22,071 bases of DNA from Acidobacteriaceae bacterium (GTDB lineage Bacteria > Acidobacteriota > Terriglobia > Terriglobales > Acidobacteriaceae). The notes under the pieces are model-generated. The model saw only the letters and a list, made by a program, of their open reading frames with translations, had not been told where the DNA came from and searched no databases. The translations under genes and the position numbers were made by a program. Positions 10,877 to 18,696 of this stretch are shown in pieces; position 1 is the stretch's first letter; each line of letters opens with the position of its first letter. The stretch is taken from NCBI GenBank assembly GCA_003133425.1, contig PKXI01000011.1, positions 1 to 22,071 on the forward strand. The letters run 5' to 3'.

Positions 10877-11641
10877 TCAAACGGGCGATGAAGTGATAAT
10901 CGGCAATCGGTCTCTGTAACGCAGCATCAGCGGCACCAGATGCCGGGCATCCCAATACCGCGGAGCATATCGCATGGGGTTCGAGATACACCGCCAAAGC
11001 CAGCCGAGACGAAGACGGTCAACCCATCCAGGAATCCGCACCTGGTCGCCAGAGAGAAAGGCGATAGCTGCGCCAATGCAATGGATGGCAGGCCGGTAGC
11101 TGAGATTCTGTTTGAGGTAAAGACCCAGCCTCTCCTGTGTACCACCGCCCACAGCAAGAACTACGTGCTGTGGACGCCGCTGTTCGAGCCGGCCCAGCAA
11201 TTCAGAGTCCTCAATAGTCTGGGAGTACATGGGGGCCAGATAAACGTCCTCATCGAGCACCTGAATGCCCTTACCTCTCAGCCAGTCCACGTTGCGGCTA
11301 GCCGAGTCTGGCGTTGGCATAACCCAAAAGCTGGACCGCAGTCTCCGAAACTCCGTCCGTTCGATCAATGCCCGTAGATACTTAAGCCCGGAAAGTTTGG
11401 GAATTCGGTCCCGCTCGATCAGATTCCAGAGCATCACCATCAGAGCGCTGTCAGCAATGGCGAAATCCGCGCCCAGCAACGCCTCCCGGTATTGTTGGTC
11501 GTGGGCCAGGTTCTTCAACGCTGGAGCAGCAGGGACCACCACCAAGCCTCCATTACAAGTGATTGCATCGATGGCTTCATGCTCACTGCCTACGAAGAAC
11601 CGAATTCCAAGAATCTGCCTAAAGGGATCCAATTCATTCAT
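10877..11641 (-). CDS. WecG/TagA/CpsF-family (GT26) glycosyltransferase
   Basis: This 254-residue protein has the layout of the family that adds the second sugar to an undecaprenyl-linked acceptor, such as an N-acetylmannosamine or related sugar. Recognisable parts are ADFAIADSALM (58-68, holding the conserved Asp64), the helix IPKLSGLKYL (80-89), VVLAVGGGTQE (160-170), and the C-terminal segment GDQVRIPGWVDRL followed by LGWLWRC, which matches the usual 'RaP.w...EWlyR' region. Several signature residues differ from the textbook family: the usual TPN, PDGxG and PKQE are VPA, ADSAL and TQER. It is therefore a divergent subgroup and the donor is uncertain. The ATG has a strong GGAGGAGG site about 8 nt upstream. 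It sits 168 bp downstream of the FkbM gene and ends the upstream block before the gap. Confidence 0.82.
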   Translation of the reverse strand: MNELDPFRQILGIRFFVGSEHEAIDAITCNGGLVVVPAAPALKNLAHDQQYREALLGADFAIADSALMVMLWNLIERDRIPKLSGLKYLRALIERTEFRRLRSSFWVMPTPDSASRNVDWLRGKGIQVLDEDVYLAPMYSQTIEDSELLGRLEQRRPQHVVLAVGGGTQERLGLYLKQNLSYRPAIHCIGAAIAFLSGDQVRIPGWVDRLRLGWLWRCISNPMRYAPRYWDARHLVPLMLRYRDRLPIITSSPV

Positions 11642-11809
11642 AGCTTTGTCCTCCTCCGAATGTCCCGAGACCGGTGATCACTATTGAAGGGGTTTCATGA
11701 TTGACCGTGATCATACCCAACCAAGTCTACACATGATGCAATCCGCGGCATTCCAAGGGAGCTCGTGTGAATTAGCACACATGTGCTGCAAGAATCAATT
11801 TGACGAATA

Positions 11810-12592
11810 TTATCCATGCAGGATCGGTCGGGCAGGATCAGGGGTGAATAGATAGGTCCGATCGTCCGCATAGACTGGATCCGTTTCGCCGGGCAGGGGT
11901 TCCACAGCAGACCCGCGAGCAAGGTATCCCATGGATGTAATCACATCCAACAACTTCGGTCGCGAAACTCCTCGATGGATTTCCACCAGCAATTTTGGCC
12001 GGTACCTTTTCACCAAAGCGGCCATTCCTTCGAGTACTTGTATCTCCATGCCCTGAACGTCGATCTTGATACCGTCGATCCGCAGATCCGACCCCGAGAT
12101 CTTCGGCCATAACCAGTCCAGCCGAGAAGCCACGAAGGTCTCCTTGAATCCGACCGCATCCTGCAGAGTGCTATCGATCATCCCTCGCACGGAGTGCAGA
12201 CTTTCAATAGCGAGGTCTGGACCATTCCCCAACGCCATTGGAATGACGGTCAGATGTTGAAGATCATTAAGAAACCTTGTACGGGAAATGCAACCCGCAG
12301 TATTAAGCATCGGTTCAAATGCGAAAACGCGGCCAGAAGGTCCAACCAGCTTACATAACGCGATCGCCGTATAGCCGTAATGTGCACCTATGTCGAGCCA
12401 CGTCTCTCCTTTGCCAACGTTGTTCGCAAAACATTCAAGCAAACGCCTTTCCGTGCGGCCCAGAATTGCTGCCGGATAATCGTACCAAGAAGTCACGATC
12501 GCGCTGCCACGAAGAGGTCCTCCGAATATCCTATGTCGCGTAAGTGACCGCGGAAATAACTGTCTAAGACCTTCTTTCAGACGTCGATTCAT
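11810..12592 (-). CDS. FkbM-family methyltransferase
   Basis: This is a SAM-dependent O-methyltransferase of the FkbM type, often found in polysaccharide loci, where it may methylate a sugar hydroxyl. The protein is 260 residues. The SAM-binding motif is TWLDIGAHYG (64-73), followed by VFAFEP (89-94). The family signature appears as IKIDVQGMEIQVLEG (175-189), with Gln where Glu is common, and it is followed by LLVEIH (201-206). I chose the ATG at 12592, which has GGGGAGGAAA directly before it (a tight spacing). A GTG at 12631 would add 13 residues but has no ribosome site. It lies 94 bp after the preceding glycosyltransferase gene. The methylated substrate is not deducible. Confidence 0.85.
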   Translation of the reverse strand: MNRRLKEGLRQLFPRSLTRHRIFGGPLRGSAIVTSWYDYPAAILGRTERRLLECFANNVGKGETWLDIGAHYGYTAIALCKLVGPSGRVFAFEPMLNTAGCISRTRFLNDLQHLTVIPMALGNGPDLAIESLHSVRGMIDSTLQDAVGFKETFVASRLDWLWPKISGSDLRIDGIKIDVQGMEIQVLEGMAALVKRYRPKLLVEIHRGVSRPKLLDVITSMGYLARGSAVEPLPGETDPVYADDRTYLFTPDPARPILHG

Positions 12593-12686
12593 TTTCCTCC
12601 CCGTAGGTCCCCATCTTTCCGCACCTAGCACGCATCAGCGCCAAATCGACTCAATGTACTGTGGGCATGTTCCTGTCTATCAACGA

Positions 12687-13916
12687 TTACGACCGAATTC
12701 CTGCGCCGATCATCGGAGCCAGGTCTGCGGGAAAGGGGCGCCGCTGCAGAATACTCTCGATCGTCTTCGCAACTTTGACACCTGTCTCCTCCAATGTGTA
12801 TTGACGCACAAAGACCCGGCCACAGGCTCCCATTTCACGCCGGATATCCGGCCGATCGATGAGCTTTATGATTGCGGCAGAAAATTCCTCTACTGTGCGA
12901 GGCAAGGCGAGACCAGCGCCGCTTTGGGATAATTGGGCCGCGTAGTTGAGAGTCTCACTCACTACGACGGGAACACCGCACGCCATCGCCTCGAAGACGG
13001 AAAAACCGAAATTCTCCGCATACGAAGGCAGCACATATACGTCCGCATCGGCGAATGCCTCCAGCCGCATCTCCGGACCCGCTACGCCAGGCAGTACCGT
13101 ATGAGACTCGATACCGCTCTCCTTGATCCATTGCAGAACCTGCTTCCTGAACGAGTCTGGATCCCAGGGACCCACAATCGCAAGCCGAGTATCCGGCCTT
13201 TCGGCAATAACACGCTGCATCGCCTTGATCAGCAGATCCAACCCCTTTTTAGCATGCAGCCGAGCAAGAAACAGGACCATAGGTCCCGTGTGCCCATTCA
13301 TGAAGTGCTCGCGGAAACGTCCTCTTGGGGGTAGCGCGGCAAATTCGTCCGCGTTGAAGCCGTCTGGCACTATAACGGAAGGAGTATGAAATCCCAAGAC
13401 CGCCGCTTCCTCTCGCTCGCCCTCCGCGCTGTAGAAAATCACCGAAGCGTTAGCAAGGATTCGATTTGCGAATAGCGTGTTGTATACCCATTTCTTGCGC
13501 ACGCTGATCTGGCGCTGGAAAGGCGCCAGGACTCCGTGGGGCCAGATCCCATAGGGCTTTCGATGAATTCGCGCTAGAAGATATCCGGCAAGTACGGGAA
13601 AGGAGTAGAGCGAATGCAGAGTAATAAAGTCAGCTTCTCCGACAAGTTTGCTGAAACGCCAGAGGATTGCCGGGCAAAACCTCCAGCGCGTCCATGCCTT
13701 GACGCAAACAGTGCCGAACGTCCCGTTCCCTTCCCTCCTCGCCAAGGCGCTCTTAGAATCAGGAACGACAAATCTCTCCTTGCCGGGGATGCCGGGGCCG
13801 CCCAAGAGCAAAACAACGTTGTGCCCGCGCGCAGCCGTGCTATTGAGAATCGTGGGTATACTAACAATCCCGGGGCTGTCACCCCGTACGCCTTCAGCGA
13901 ATCCTATGATCTTCAC
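12687..13916 (-). CDS. GT4-type glycosyltransferase
   Basis: This 409-residue retaining GT-B enzyme is likely to add a sugar from a nucleotide donor, possibly the GDP-sugars made by this locus. The N-terminal domain shows WPHGVLAPFQ (125-134), common in capsule GT4 enzymes. The C-terminal donor-binding domain has VLFLARLHAKKGLDLL (214-229), LAIVGPWDP, and the EX7E motif from Glu301 to Glu309 in PSYAENFGFSVFEAM, followed by ACGVPVVVS (312-320). The length is typical. Start is GTG (MKIIGFAEG) with TAGGAG close upstream. It is followed by the FkbM methyltransferase and preceded, after about 117 bp, by a class I methyltransferase, so methylation steps flank this transferase in the operon. Confidence 0.9.
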   Translation of the reverse strand: MKIIGFAEGVRGDSPGIVSIPTILNSTAARGHNVVLLLGGPGIPGKERFVVPDSKSALARREGNGTFGTVCVKAWTRWRFCPAILWRFSKLVGEADFITLHSLYSFPVLAGYLLARIHRKPYGIWPHGVLAPFQRQISVRKKWVYNTLFANRILANASVIFYSAEGEREEAAVLGFHTPSVIVPDGFNADEFAALPPRGRFREHFMNGHTGPMVLFLARLHAKKGLDLLIKAMQRVIAERPDTRLAIVGPWDPDSFRKQVLQWIKESGIESHTVLPGVAGPEMRLEAFADADVYVLPSYAENFGFSVFEAMACGVPVVVSETLNYAAQLSQSGAGLALPRTVEEFSAAIIKLIDRPDIRREMGACGRVFVRQYTLEETGVKVAKTIESILQRRPFPADLAPMIGAGIRS

Positions 13917-14033
13917 TCGCTCCTACCATCTAGCAATTTGGGAGACCTTTCGTGCTGAGGTAAAATTTTAGATCTCTTAATCAAGGAATTTATCCGCTTG
14001 AATCAAGGCTTGGTCTCATCTAAACAGACTCTG

Positions 14034-14873
14034 CTACTCCCCATATAAGTACTTGGTCGCCCTCGATATTTTGATATCGGGTGAAGGATTAATTTGTGCC
14101 TTCCATCCAGGCCGTTTTCGGGCCACCAGAGTCCACGAGTCCTTCCAGCCGTTCATGACACTGCTCGCCGCAATGTATAAACCGCGCAAAGCTCCCATGA
14201 CCTTATTCAGCATCTGATCGCAACCATGAAGCTCAAGCACCTCCAGACCCAAATAATTGCTTAGGCTGAGCAGGTCGCCTCTAACGTACTCACGAACGTG
14301 TCCTCGCCACTGTCCAGGGTACCAGAAGAAGGAGTCAAATCGTTGATAATTGGTTCCTCCCATCAAGAGCACCACCCGCTTTCGGATGTTACCTGCATTG
14401 GGGACGGTAACCAGTAGTAGACCACCAGGCTTAACGAATTCCAAAAGCTTGTTCAGCAACTCTCTTGGAGAATCATGAAGATGTTCCAAAACATCGTTGA
14501 GAATTACCATGTCAAAATACTCTTTAGAGTAGGGCAAATCTGCACCAGGCCGCGCCAACGTAAAATTAATACCAACATTCTCGGCAAAGGCCAGAATTTT
14601 CGACTGCATTTCGGATTTGGCATGCCAAGCGTCCTGGAGGTCATCGTATGCGGAGCATTCGAAACCCATGGCCTGCAGCACGGCCGTCTTGTCGCATGGC
14701 CCGCACCCGAAATCGAGGATTTTTGCCCCTGGCGCCAAATGCCGACACACTGTCTTTGCCGTGGACAGATGGCTATTGGACCTCAGATCAATGTAATCCT
14801 CAAGCGGAAAGCGCTCCACGACGAGCTTAACAGCCTCCTCCGGCTTTAGGTAAATTCTCTCGCTTTGGTTCAT
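14034..14873 (-). CDS. class I SAM-dependent methyltransferase
   Basis: This 279-residue protein belongs to the broad UbiE/Methyltransf_11/23 type. The SAM-binding motif I is KILDFGCGP (51-59). Post-motif features are YDD (76-78) and the motif DMVILNDVLEHLHD (121-134), followed by PGGLLLVTVPNAG (149-161). The pattern VLEHLHDS is common in methyltransferases of O-antigen and capsule loci. I preferred the ATG at 14873 (MNQSERIYL) with GGGGTG six bases upstream. A TTG at 14900 gives nine more residues but has no ribosome site. Local base composition looks a little more AT-rich than the fucose genes, which could reflect separate acquisition. Its substrate is unknown; sugar O-methylation is an inference from context. 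Confidence 0.83.
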   Translation of the reverse strand: MNQSERIYLKPEEAVKLVVERFPLEDYIDLRSNSHLSTAKTVCRHLAPGAKILDFGCGPCDKTAVLQAMGFECSAYDDLQDAWHAKSEMQSKILAFAENVGINFTLARPGADLPYSKEYFDMVILNDVLEHLHDSPRELLNKLLEFVKPGGLLLVTVPNAGNIRKRVVLLMGGTNYQRFDSFFWYPGQWRGHVREYVRGDLLSLSNYLGLEVLELHGCDQMLNKVMGALRGLYIAASSVMNGWKDSWTLVARKRPGWKAQINPSPDIKISRATKYLYGE

Positions 14874-15008
14874 CGATTGCACCCCATGCTCAATCGTCAA
14901 TTTGGTGGACCAAGATCTTCCCCGAGCTCTTTTGTCAGCATTGACGGCCCAAGGGACTGAAAACTTCCCGTTTCCGACGCGGATTCGATCAAAATGAAAA
15001 AGTTCGAG

Positions 15009-15821
15009 TCAGTCATCGACTGGTCGCCCAAAGACCGGACCTCGGCGAATACGCTCCCAAGTGTCAAAGGGATTCCGGATGTGCCGAAGAATACGAAAGC
15101 CAAAGCCGAGCAGTTTGTCGTACCCGTGCGGCTGTCTTCCCTTGGCTCGATAGAACATCGCCTGTTGAGTTTCCTGAATTCGCCTCGCATTGGCCCTTGA
15201 GCCGCTTATGCTCTGCGAATGAATGCGAAAGGCGCTCCAGAATTGATCGGCGACAGCAAACTTCCCTCCCGCTCGGGCCATCTCAAGGAAAAGTTCCCCA
15301 TCCCAAAGCACTTTATTCTCAACATTCAGACCACCCACTCGATCGAAAATACTCTTTCGAAAAAACGTAGACGGCTGAATAATGATCGCCCCGCCATAAA
15401 TACATCTATTCACCGCCATTTGATCGGAATACAACCGCCTCAGAAACCGGTCGCGGGGGTCAATCAGATTACTGTGTCCGCTGACAACGTCCACGTCTTG
15501 ATGCTGTTCAAGAAATTCAACCGCGGAAGTTACAGCTCCAGGCCGCAACAAATCATCGGAGTTCAAGAATCCGAATATCTCTCCTGTTGCCTCGGCAAAC
15601 CCATTGTTCAATCCATCCGCAGCTCCACGATCAGGGCGCAGAATTATTTTCGATATTCGTGAACGATATCGCTCGATGATGTCTCGGCTGCCATCCGTTG
15701 ATCCTGGATCAACCACGATGTATTCAATATCTGGATAATCTTGCGTAAGTACAGACAGGATCGTCCGTTCTATAAATTCAGCCTGGTTGAACGAGATGGT
15801 AACAATACTGACTCGCGTCAT
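15009..15821 (-). CDS. family-2 glycosyltransferase
   Basis: This 270-residue GT-A enzyme is of the compact WcaA-like kind. Its N-terminal donor-binding segment is VSIVTISFNQAEFIERT (4-20), then VVDPGSTDGS (36-45), RPDRGAADGLNNG (62-74) and the metal-binding FLNSDD (85-90). A WDGELFLEMARAG segment (173-185) supplies the acidic residues expected near the catalytic base. There are no membrane helices. The ATG has AAGGTAT six bases upstream. It is separated by 169 bp from the GT-A-like gene before it and by about 135 bp from the methyltransferase after it. It likely adds one residue of the repeat unit. Donor specificity cannot be judged. Confidence 0.9.
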   Translation of the reverse strand: MTRVSIVTISFNQAEFIERTILSVLTQDYPDIEYIVVDPGSTDGSRDIIERYRSRISKIILRPDRGAADGLNNGFAEATGEIFGFLNSDDLLRPGAVTSAVEFLEQHQDVDVVSGHSNLIDPRDRFLRRLYSDQMAVNRCIYGGAIIIQPSTFFRKSIFDRVGGLNVENKVLWDGELFLEMARAGGKFAVADQFWSAFRIHSQSISGSRANARRIQETQQAMFYRAKGRQPHGYDKLLGFGFRILRHIRNPFDTWERIRRGPVFGRPVDD

Positions 15822-15990
15822 AGATACCTTTGCTATCGCCTAGCTTCATTGCGTACGAATGCAGTCTATTCAGCCCGCTCGCGTACTCGCATCGGCATAG
15901 TTTTGATGAAGATCCCTTCCTCAGAAACGCGGCAAATCTATTCCCGCTTCGTGCCCTTTGAAGTGCAACGCAGACTGCATTGAGAGGACA

Positions 15991-16866
15991 CTACCTTATG
16001 CCCTCCATTAAACTCCTGTCTCCGCTCACCAGTCTTCTCATCGCATTCAATGCCCGCTTCGCCCTCCACGCACTCCTGTACCACCAGGTCACTTTGTGCG
16101 AGGCTCGCGGAAGATGCGGGGATGCGGGTCCAAGAAGGCACGAGGCGAAGAACTGCTTGTCCTTATAGTGCATGAACCGGCGCACAGCCCATATCGAGTG
16201 CGTCGTAAACTTTGCCCTCAGGTCCTCATAAAGGTAGATGGTTCCGTCACAGAGAATGAGCGGCGAAACATCGCGATACATGAGGAGGGAAAGAATGGCC
16301 TGATCATGCCTGTGCGAGGGCCTGGTTGCCTTAATATAGCGTTCTGTCGACGCCACTTTGAGACACTCCTGTACGACCCTTTCCGAAGAAGAACCACGCA
16401 GGAAGCCGAAGAGAGTTGCTGCAAGCGAGATCTTACCTACACGAAATTCCTGTGGCACACCGCACCCTTCACAGGCCTCCTCTGATGCTTCAATCTCTAA
16501 AGGCCGGTAGTTTGGTAATGCAAAATAGCCCTGCTTTTCGATAATATCGAAGACTTCAGGAAATGGGCGAAGAACGCAACACCCTGCGTCCATCCACAGA
16601 ACGCGCTCTGCCGGAGCGTCATTCATGCACCATGGCTTCCATGTGTAGTGCTTCCTCCAATGCGGCACAAAAGGCGGAATTATACGGACATCGAAACCTG
16701 CCTGACGAAGTAGCTGTCCTGTCCCTTCACGAAGGCCCATGTCGTAAACCATGACTGGCGGGTGATTCGGCCAATTGCACCGCAAGGACCCCAGCAAAGA
16801 GAACAGCTGGGGCCGGTACGACTCCGATGCGGCTGTAATAATTAAATCGCGATGCATATCTTTCAT
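15991..16866 (-). CDS. putative GT-A-like transferase with WMDAG motif (DUF1647-like)
   Basis: This 291-residue protein does not match the standard bacterial glycosyltransferase families by eye. It has features of a nucleotide-diphospho-sugar transferase fold: an N-terminal LIITAASESYRPQLFSLLGS, then MVYDMGL (39-45), HYTWKP (73-78), VLWMDAGCCV (89-98) with a possible metal-binding Asp93, and a later RHDQAILSLL (186-195). The combination of 'yDmGL', 'WKP' and 'WMDAG' recalls the DUF1647 group, best known from animals; this needs a profile search. Its ATG directly abuts the TAA of the preceding acetyltransferase gene, so the two are probably co-translated. A second ATG at 16857 is an alternative start. 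A role as a glycosyltransferase is inferred from fold-like motifs and neighbours. Confidence 0.68.
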   Translation of the reverse strand: MKDMHRDLIITAASESYRPQLFSLLGSLRCNWPNHPPVMVYDMGLREGTGQLLRQAGFDVRIIPPFVPHWRKHYTWKPWCMNDAPAERVLWMDAGCCVLRPFPEVFDIIEKQGYFALPNYRPLEIEASEEACEGCGVPQEFRVGKISLAATLFGFLRGSSSERVVQECLKVASTERYIKATRPSHRHDQAILSLLMYRDVSPLILCDGTIYLYEDLRAKFTTHSIWAVRRFMHYKDKQFFASCLLGPASPHLPRASHKVTWWYRSAWRAKRALNAMRRLVSGDRSLMEGIR

Positions 16867-17397
16867 TTAGTAGGTGGGGTAATCCAATTTGCGAACTAGC
16901 TTTGCAGGTGATCCAGCATAAACTCCATTTGGTTCAAGATTTCCCAGCACGAGTGAATTCGCACCTATGATTACGTGGTCGCCGACGGTGGCTGGGCCTA
17001 CGATTGTTACATTAATGCCTATCCAGACGTTGTTGCCGATAGTGATCGGTCCCGGCCGCGACGTTCGCTCGATGTCCATGAGATGAGTAGCGCTGATCAG
17101 GGTTAGCCCATGGGAGGCAAGCAGGTCGTCCCCAATGGTAATTGGGGTAAAGTCCCAAATCCTGCAGAATGATCCAATTTTGCACCTCGCCCCTGCGCGG
17201 AAATTTCGGCCGTAGTGCACGTAGAGGTGCTCGGAAAGCTCTGTACCTCTTCCCAGCTTACTCCCGATAATGTGCATCAGCGAGCAACGTAGGGCATGGA
17301 TGGGGGCCATGCCCGGCGGCACCGCGAGGATATTGACGAGGAACAGGACCGCCCTCCGCAAAATAAAGCGCACTGTTCTCGCAAAGAGTCTAAGCAT
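16867..17397 (-). CDS. hexapeptide-repeat O-acetyltransferase (WcaF-like)
   Basis: This 176-residue left-handed beta-helix acyltransferase probably uses acetyl-CoA to acetylate a sugar of the polymer. Hexapeptide repeats run from about residue 64 to 155, for example ITIGDD, ITIGNNVWIGINVTIVGPATVGDHVIIGA broken into six-residue turns. His105 in SATHLMD matches the position of the catalytic histidine in this family. The C-terminus carries the usual GVYAGSPAKLVRKL. The N-terminal 30 residues are hydrophobic and basic and could touch the membrane. The ATG has GGAAAGG nine bases upstream. It is separated from the epimerase gene by 219 bp and abuts the next gene without a gap. Similar proteins are WcaF and WcaB of colanic acid loci; serine acetyltransferase is less likely given size and context. 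Confidence 0.87.
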   Translation of the reverse strand: MLRLFARTVRFILRRAVLFLVNILAVPPGMAPIHALRCSLMHIIGSKLGRGTELSEHLYVHYGRNFRAGARCKIGSFCRIWDFTPITIGDDLLASHGLTLISATHLMDIERTSRPGPITIGNNVWIGINVTIVGPATVGDHVIIGANSLVLGNLEPNGVYAGSPAKLVRKLDYPTY

Positions 17398-17616
17398 GCA
17401 GCGAGCCTTTCCGGCATAATAAATTTCGAGGCCAAGTGAAGGTCAAAGCGGAAGAAACTCCGTTGAGACCACCGCCAAGCAAGAACGATTTACATCATCG
17501 GACCTCGTGACGGGATCCAGTGGGCCAGTTGTTCGGTTGAATTCTCGAAGTTAGGGCAGCAGCAACGACAAGCACCCATCCTCACGCGCGATAAATCGTG
17601 ATAACAGGCGGTCACA

Positions 17617-18603
17617 CTATTCCTTGGCGGCCATCTCCACCGATCGCGAGATAGCTACTTTTTCCTGGACCCAGCGATAGGTCTTCTCTAATCCCTCGCG
17701 CAGAGGGCGCGATGGCTTCCAACCTAGCTTCTCAGCAATCAGCCGATTGTCCGAGTTTCTGCCGCGCACTCCCAAGGGCCCGGTAATATGCTTGATCGAT
17801 AGTTTCTTGCCGGCGATTTGCATCACCATTTCTGCAAGCTGATTGATGCTGACCATCTCCTCAGATCCTATGTTCACAGGACCGGTGAACTCAGACTCCA
17901 TAAGTCGGCGTACACCTTCGATGCACTCATCGACATACAGGAAGGACCGGGTTTGCTTTCCATCTCCCCATATCTCGATCTCGCCGCCATCTTCGGCCTC
18001 GGCGACTTTGCGGCACAATGCGGCCGGGGCTTTCTCTTTGCCACCGGTCCATGTACCCTCCGTACCGAATATATTGTGAAAGCGGGCGACGTGGACCTCT
18101 GCTCCGTAGTTCCGCATATACGACAGGTAGAGCCGTTCGCTGAAAAGCTTCTCCCAGCCGTATTCGCTGTCCGGGGCGGCGGGGTAGGCCGATTCCTCAG
18201 AGCACTTCGGGTTCAACGGGTCCATCTGGTTGTACTCCGGATAAATACAGGCAGAGGACGAATAGAAGAATTTTCGCACTCCAGCCTTCACACCGAAATG
18301 CAGCGTGTTTAGATTGATGGTGGCGGAGTGGTGCATGACATCAGCATCGTGCTCCCCGGTAAAGATATACCCGGCGCCACCCATGTCGGCGGCAAACTGG
18401 TAGACCTCGTCGATACCCTCCACAACATTAGCTGCCAGGTTCTGTTCGCGCAAATCTCCTACGATGAACTCATCGGATGGAAGGACCGTATACTCGTGGC
18501 GCTTCAGGTCCACGGCGCGAACCCAGTTCCCTTCGGCTTTCAGGCGTTTTACCATGTGCCCGCCGATGAATCCACCGGCACCATTCACAAGAATCCTCTT
18601 CAT
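17617..18603 (-). CDS. GDP-mannose 3,5-epimerase
   Basis: This 328-residue SDR protein resembles plant GDP-mannose 3,5-epimerase, which makes GDP-L-galactose (and some GDP-L-gulose) from GDP-D-mannose. The Rossmann loop is GAGGFIGGH (8-16). The GME-specific motifs are all present: ADMGGAGYI, SSACIYPE with Cys119, YGWEK with Tyr148 and Lys152, GGKEKAPA with Lys191, and GVRGRNSDN. Recalled catalytic positions in Arabidopsis GME (Cys145, Tyr174, Lys178, Lys217) are each offset by exactly 26, which is strong support for true function and not a generic epimerase. The ATG has a strong GGGGAGGAGA site. It lies 93 bp downstream of the GT4-like gene. It draws on the same GDP-mannose pool as gmd. Confidence 0.93.
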   Translation of the reverse strand: MKRILVNGAGGFIGGHMVKRLKAEGNWVRAVDLKRHEYTVLPSDEFIVGDLREQNLAANVVEGIDEVYQFAADMGGAGYIFTGEHDADVMHHSATINLNTLHFGVKAGVRKFFYSSSACIYPEYNQMDPLNPKCSEESAYPAAPDSEYGWEKLFSERLYLSYMRNYGAEVHVARFHNIFGTEGTWTGGKEKAPAALCRKVAEAEDGGEIEIWGDGKQTRSFLYVDECIEGVRRLMESEFTGPVNIGSEEMVSINQLAEMVMQIAGKKLSIKHITGPLGVRGRNSDNRLIAEKLGWKPSRPLREGLEKTYRWVQEKVAISRSVEMAAKE

Positions 18604-18696
18604 TCATTCTCCTCCCCGACCCTTGACCGGAATTACTGGTTTGCCTCGCGTTGACAGATGAACAAACCGACCACGTTCCCATTTCTACTTGAAGCG

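Noticed and set aside
11765..11780. GTGTG-AATTAG-CACAC hairpin just downstream of the FkbM gene as a terminator
   Set aside because: The stem is only five base pairs and no T-run follows on the transcribed strand.
14897..15190. 97-codon minus-strand frame ending with a 4-bp overlap on the TTG start of the methyltransferase frame
   Set aside because: Most of it lies within the GT2 at 15009-15821 in another frame, and its translation resembles no protein family. The TTG start it would couple to is itself less likely than the ATG at 14873.
17582..17601. TCACG...CGTGA inverted repeat just downstream of the GME gene as a terminator
   Set aside because: Short stem, ten-base loop and no T-run. It is likely chance.
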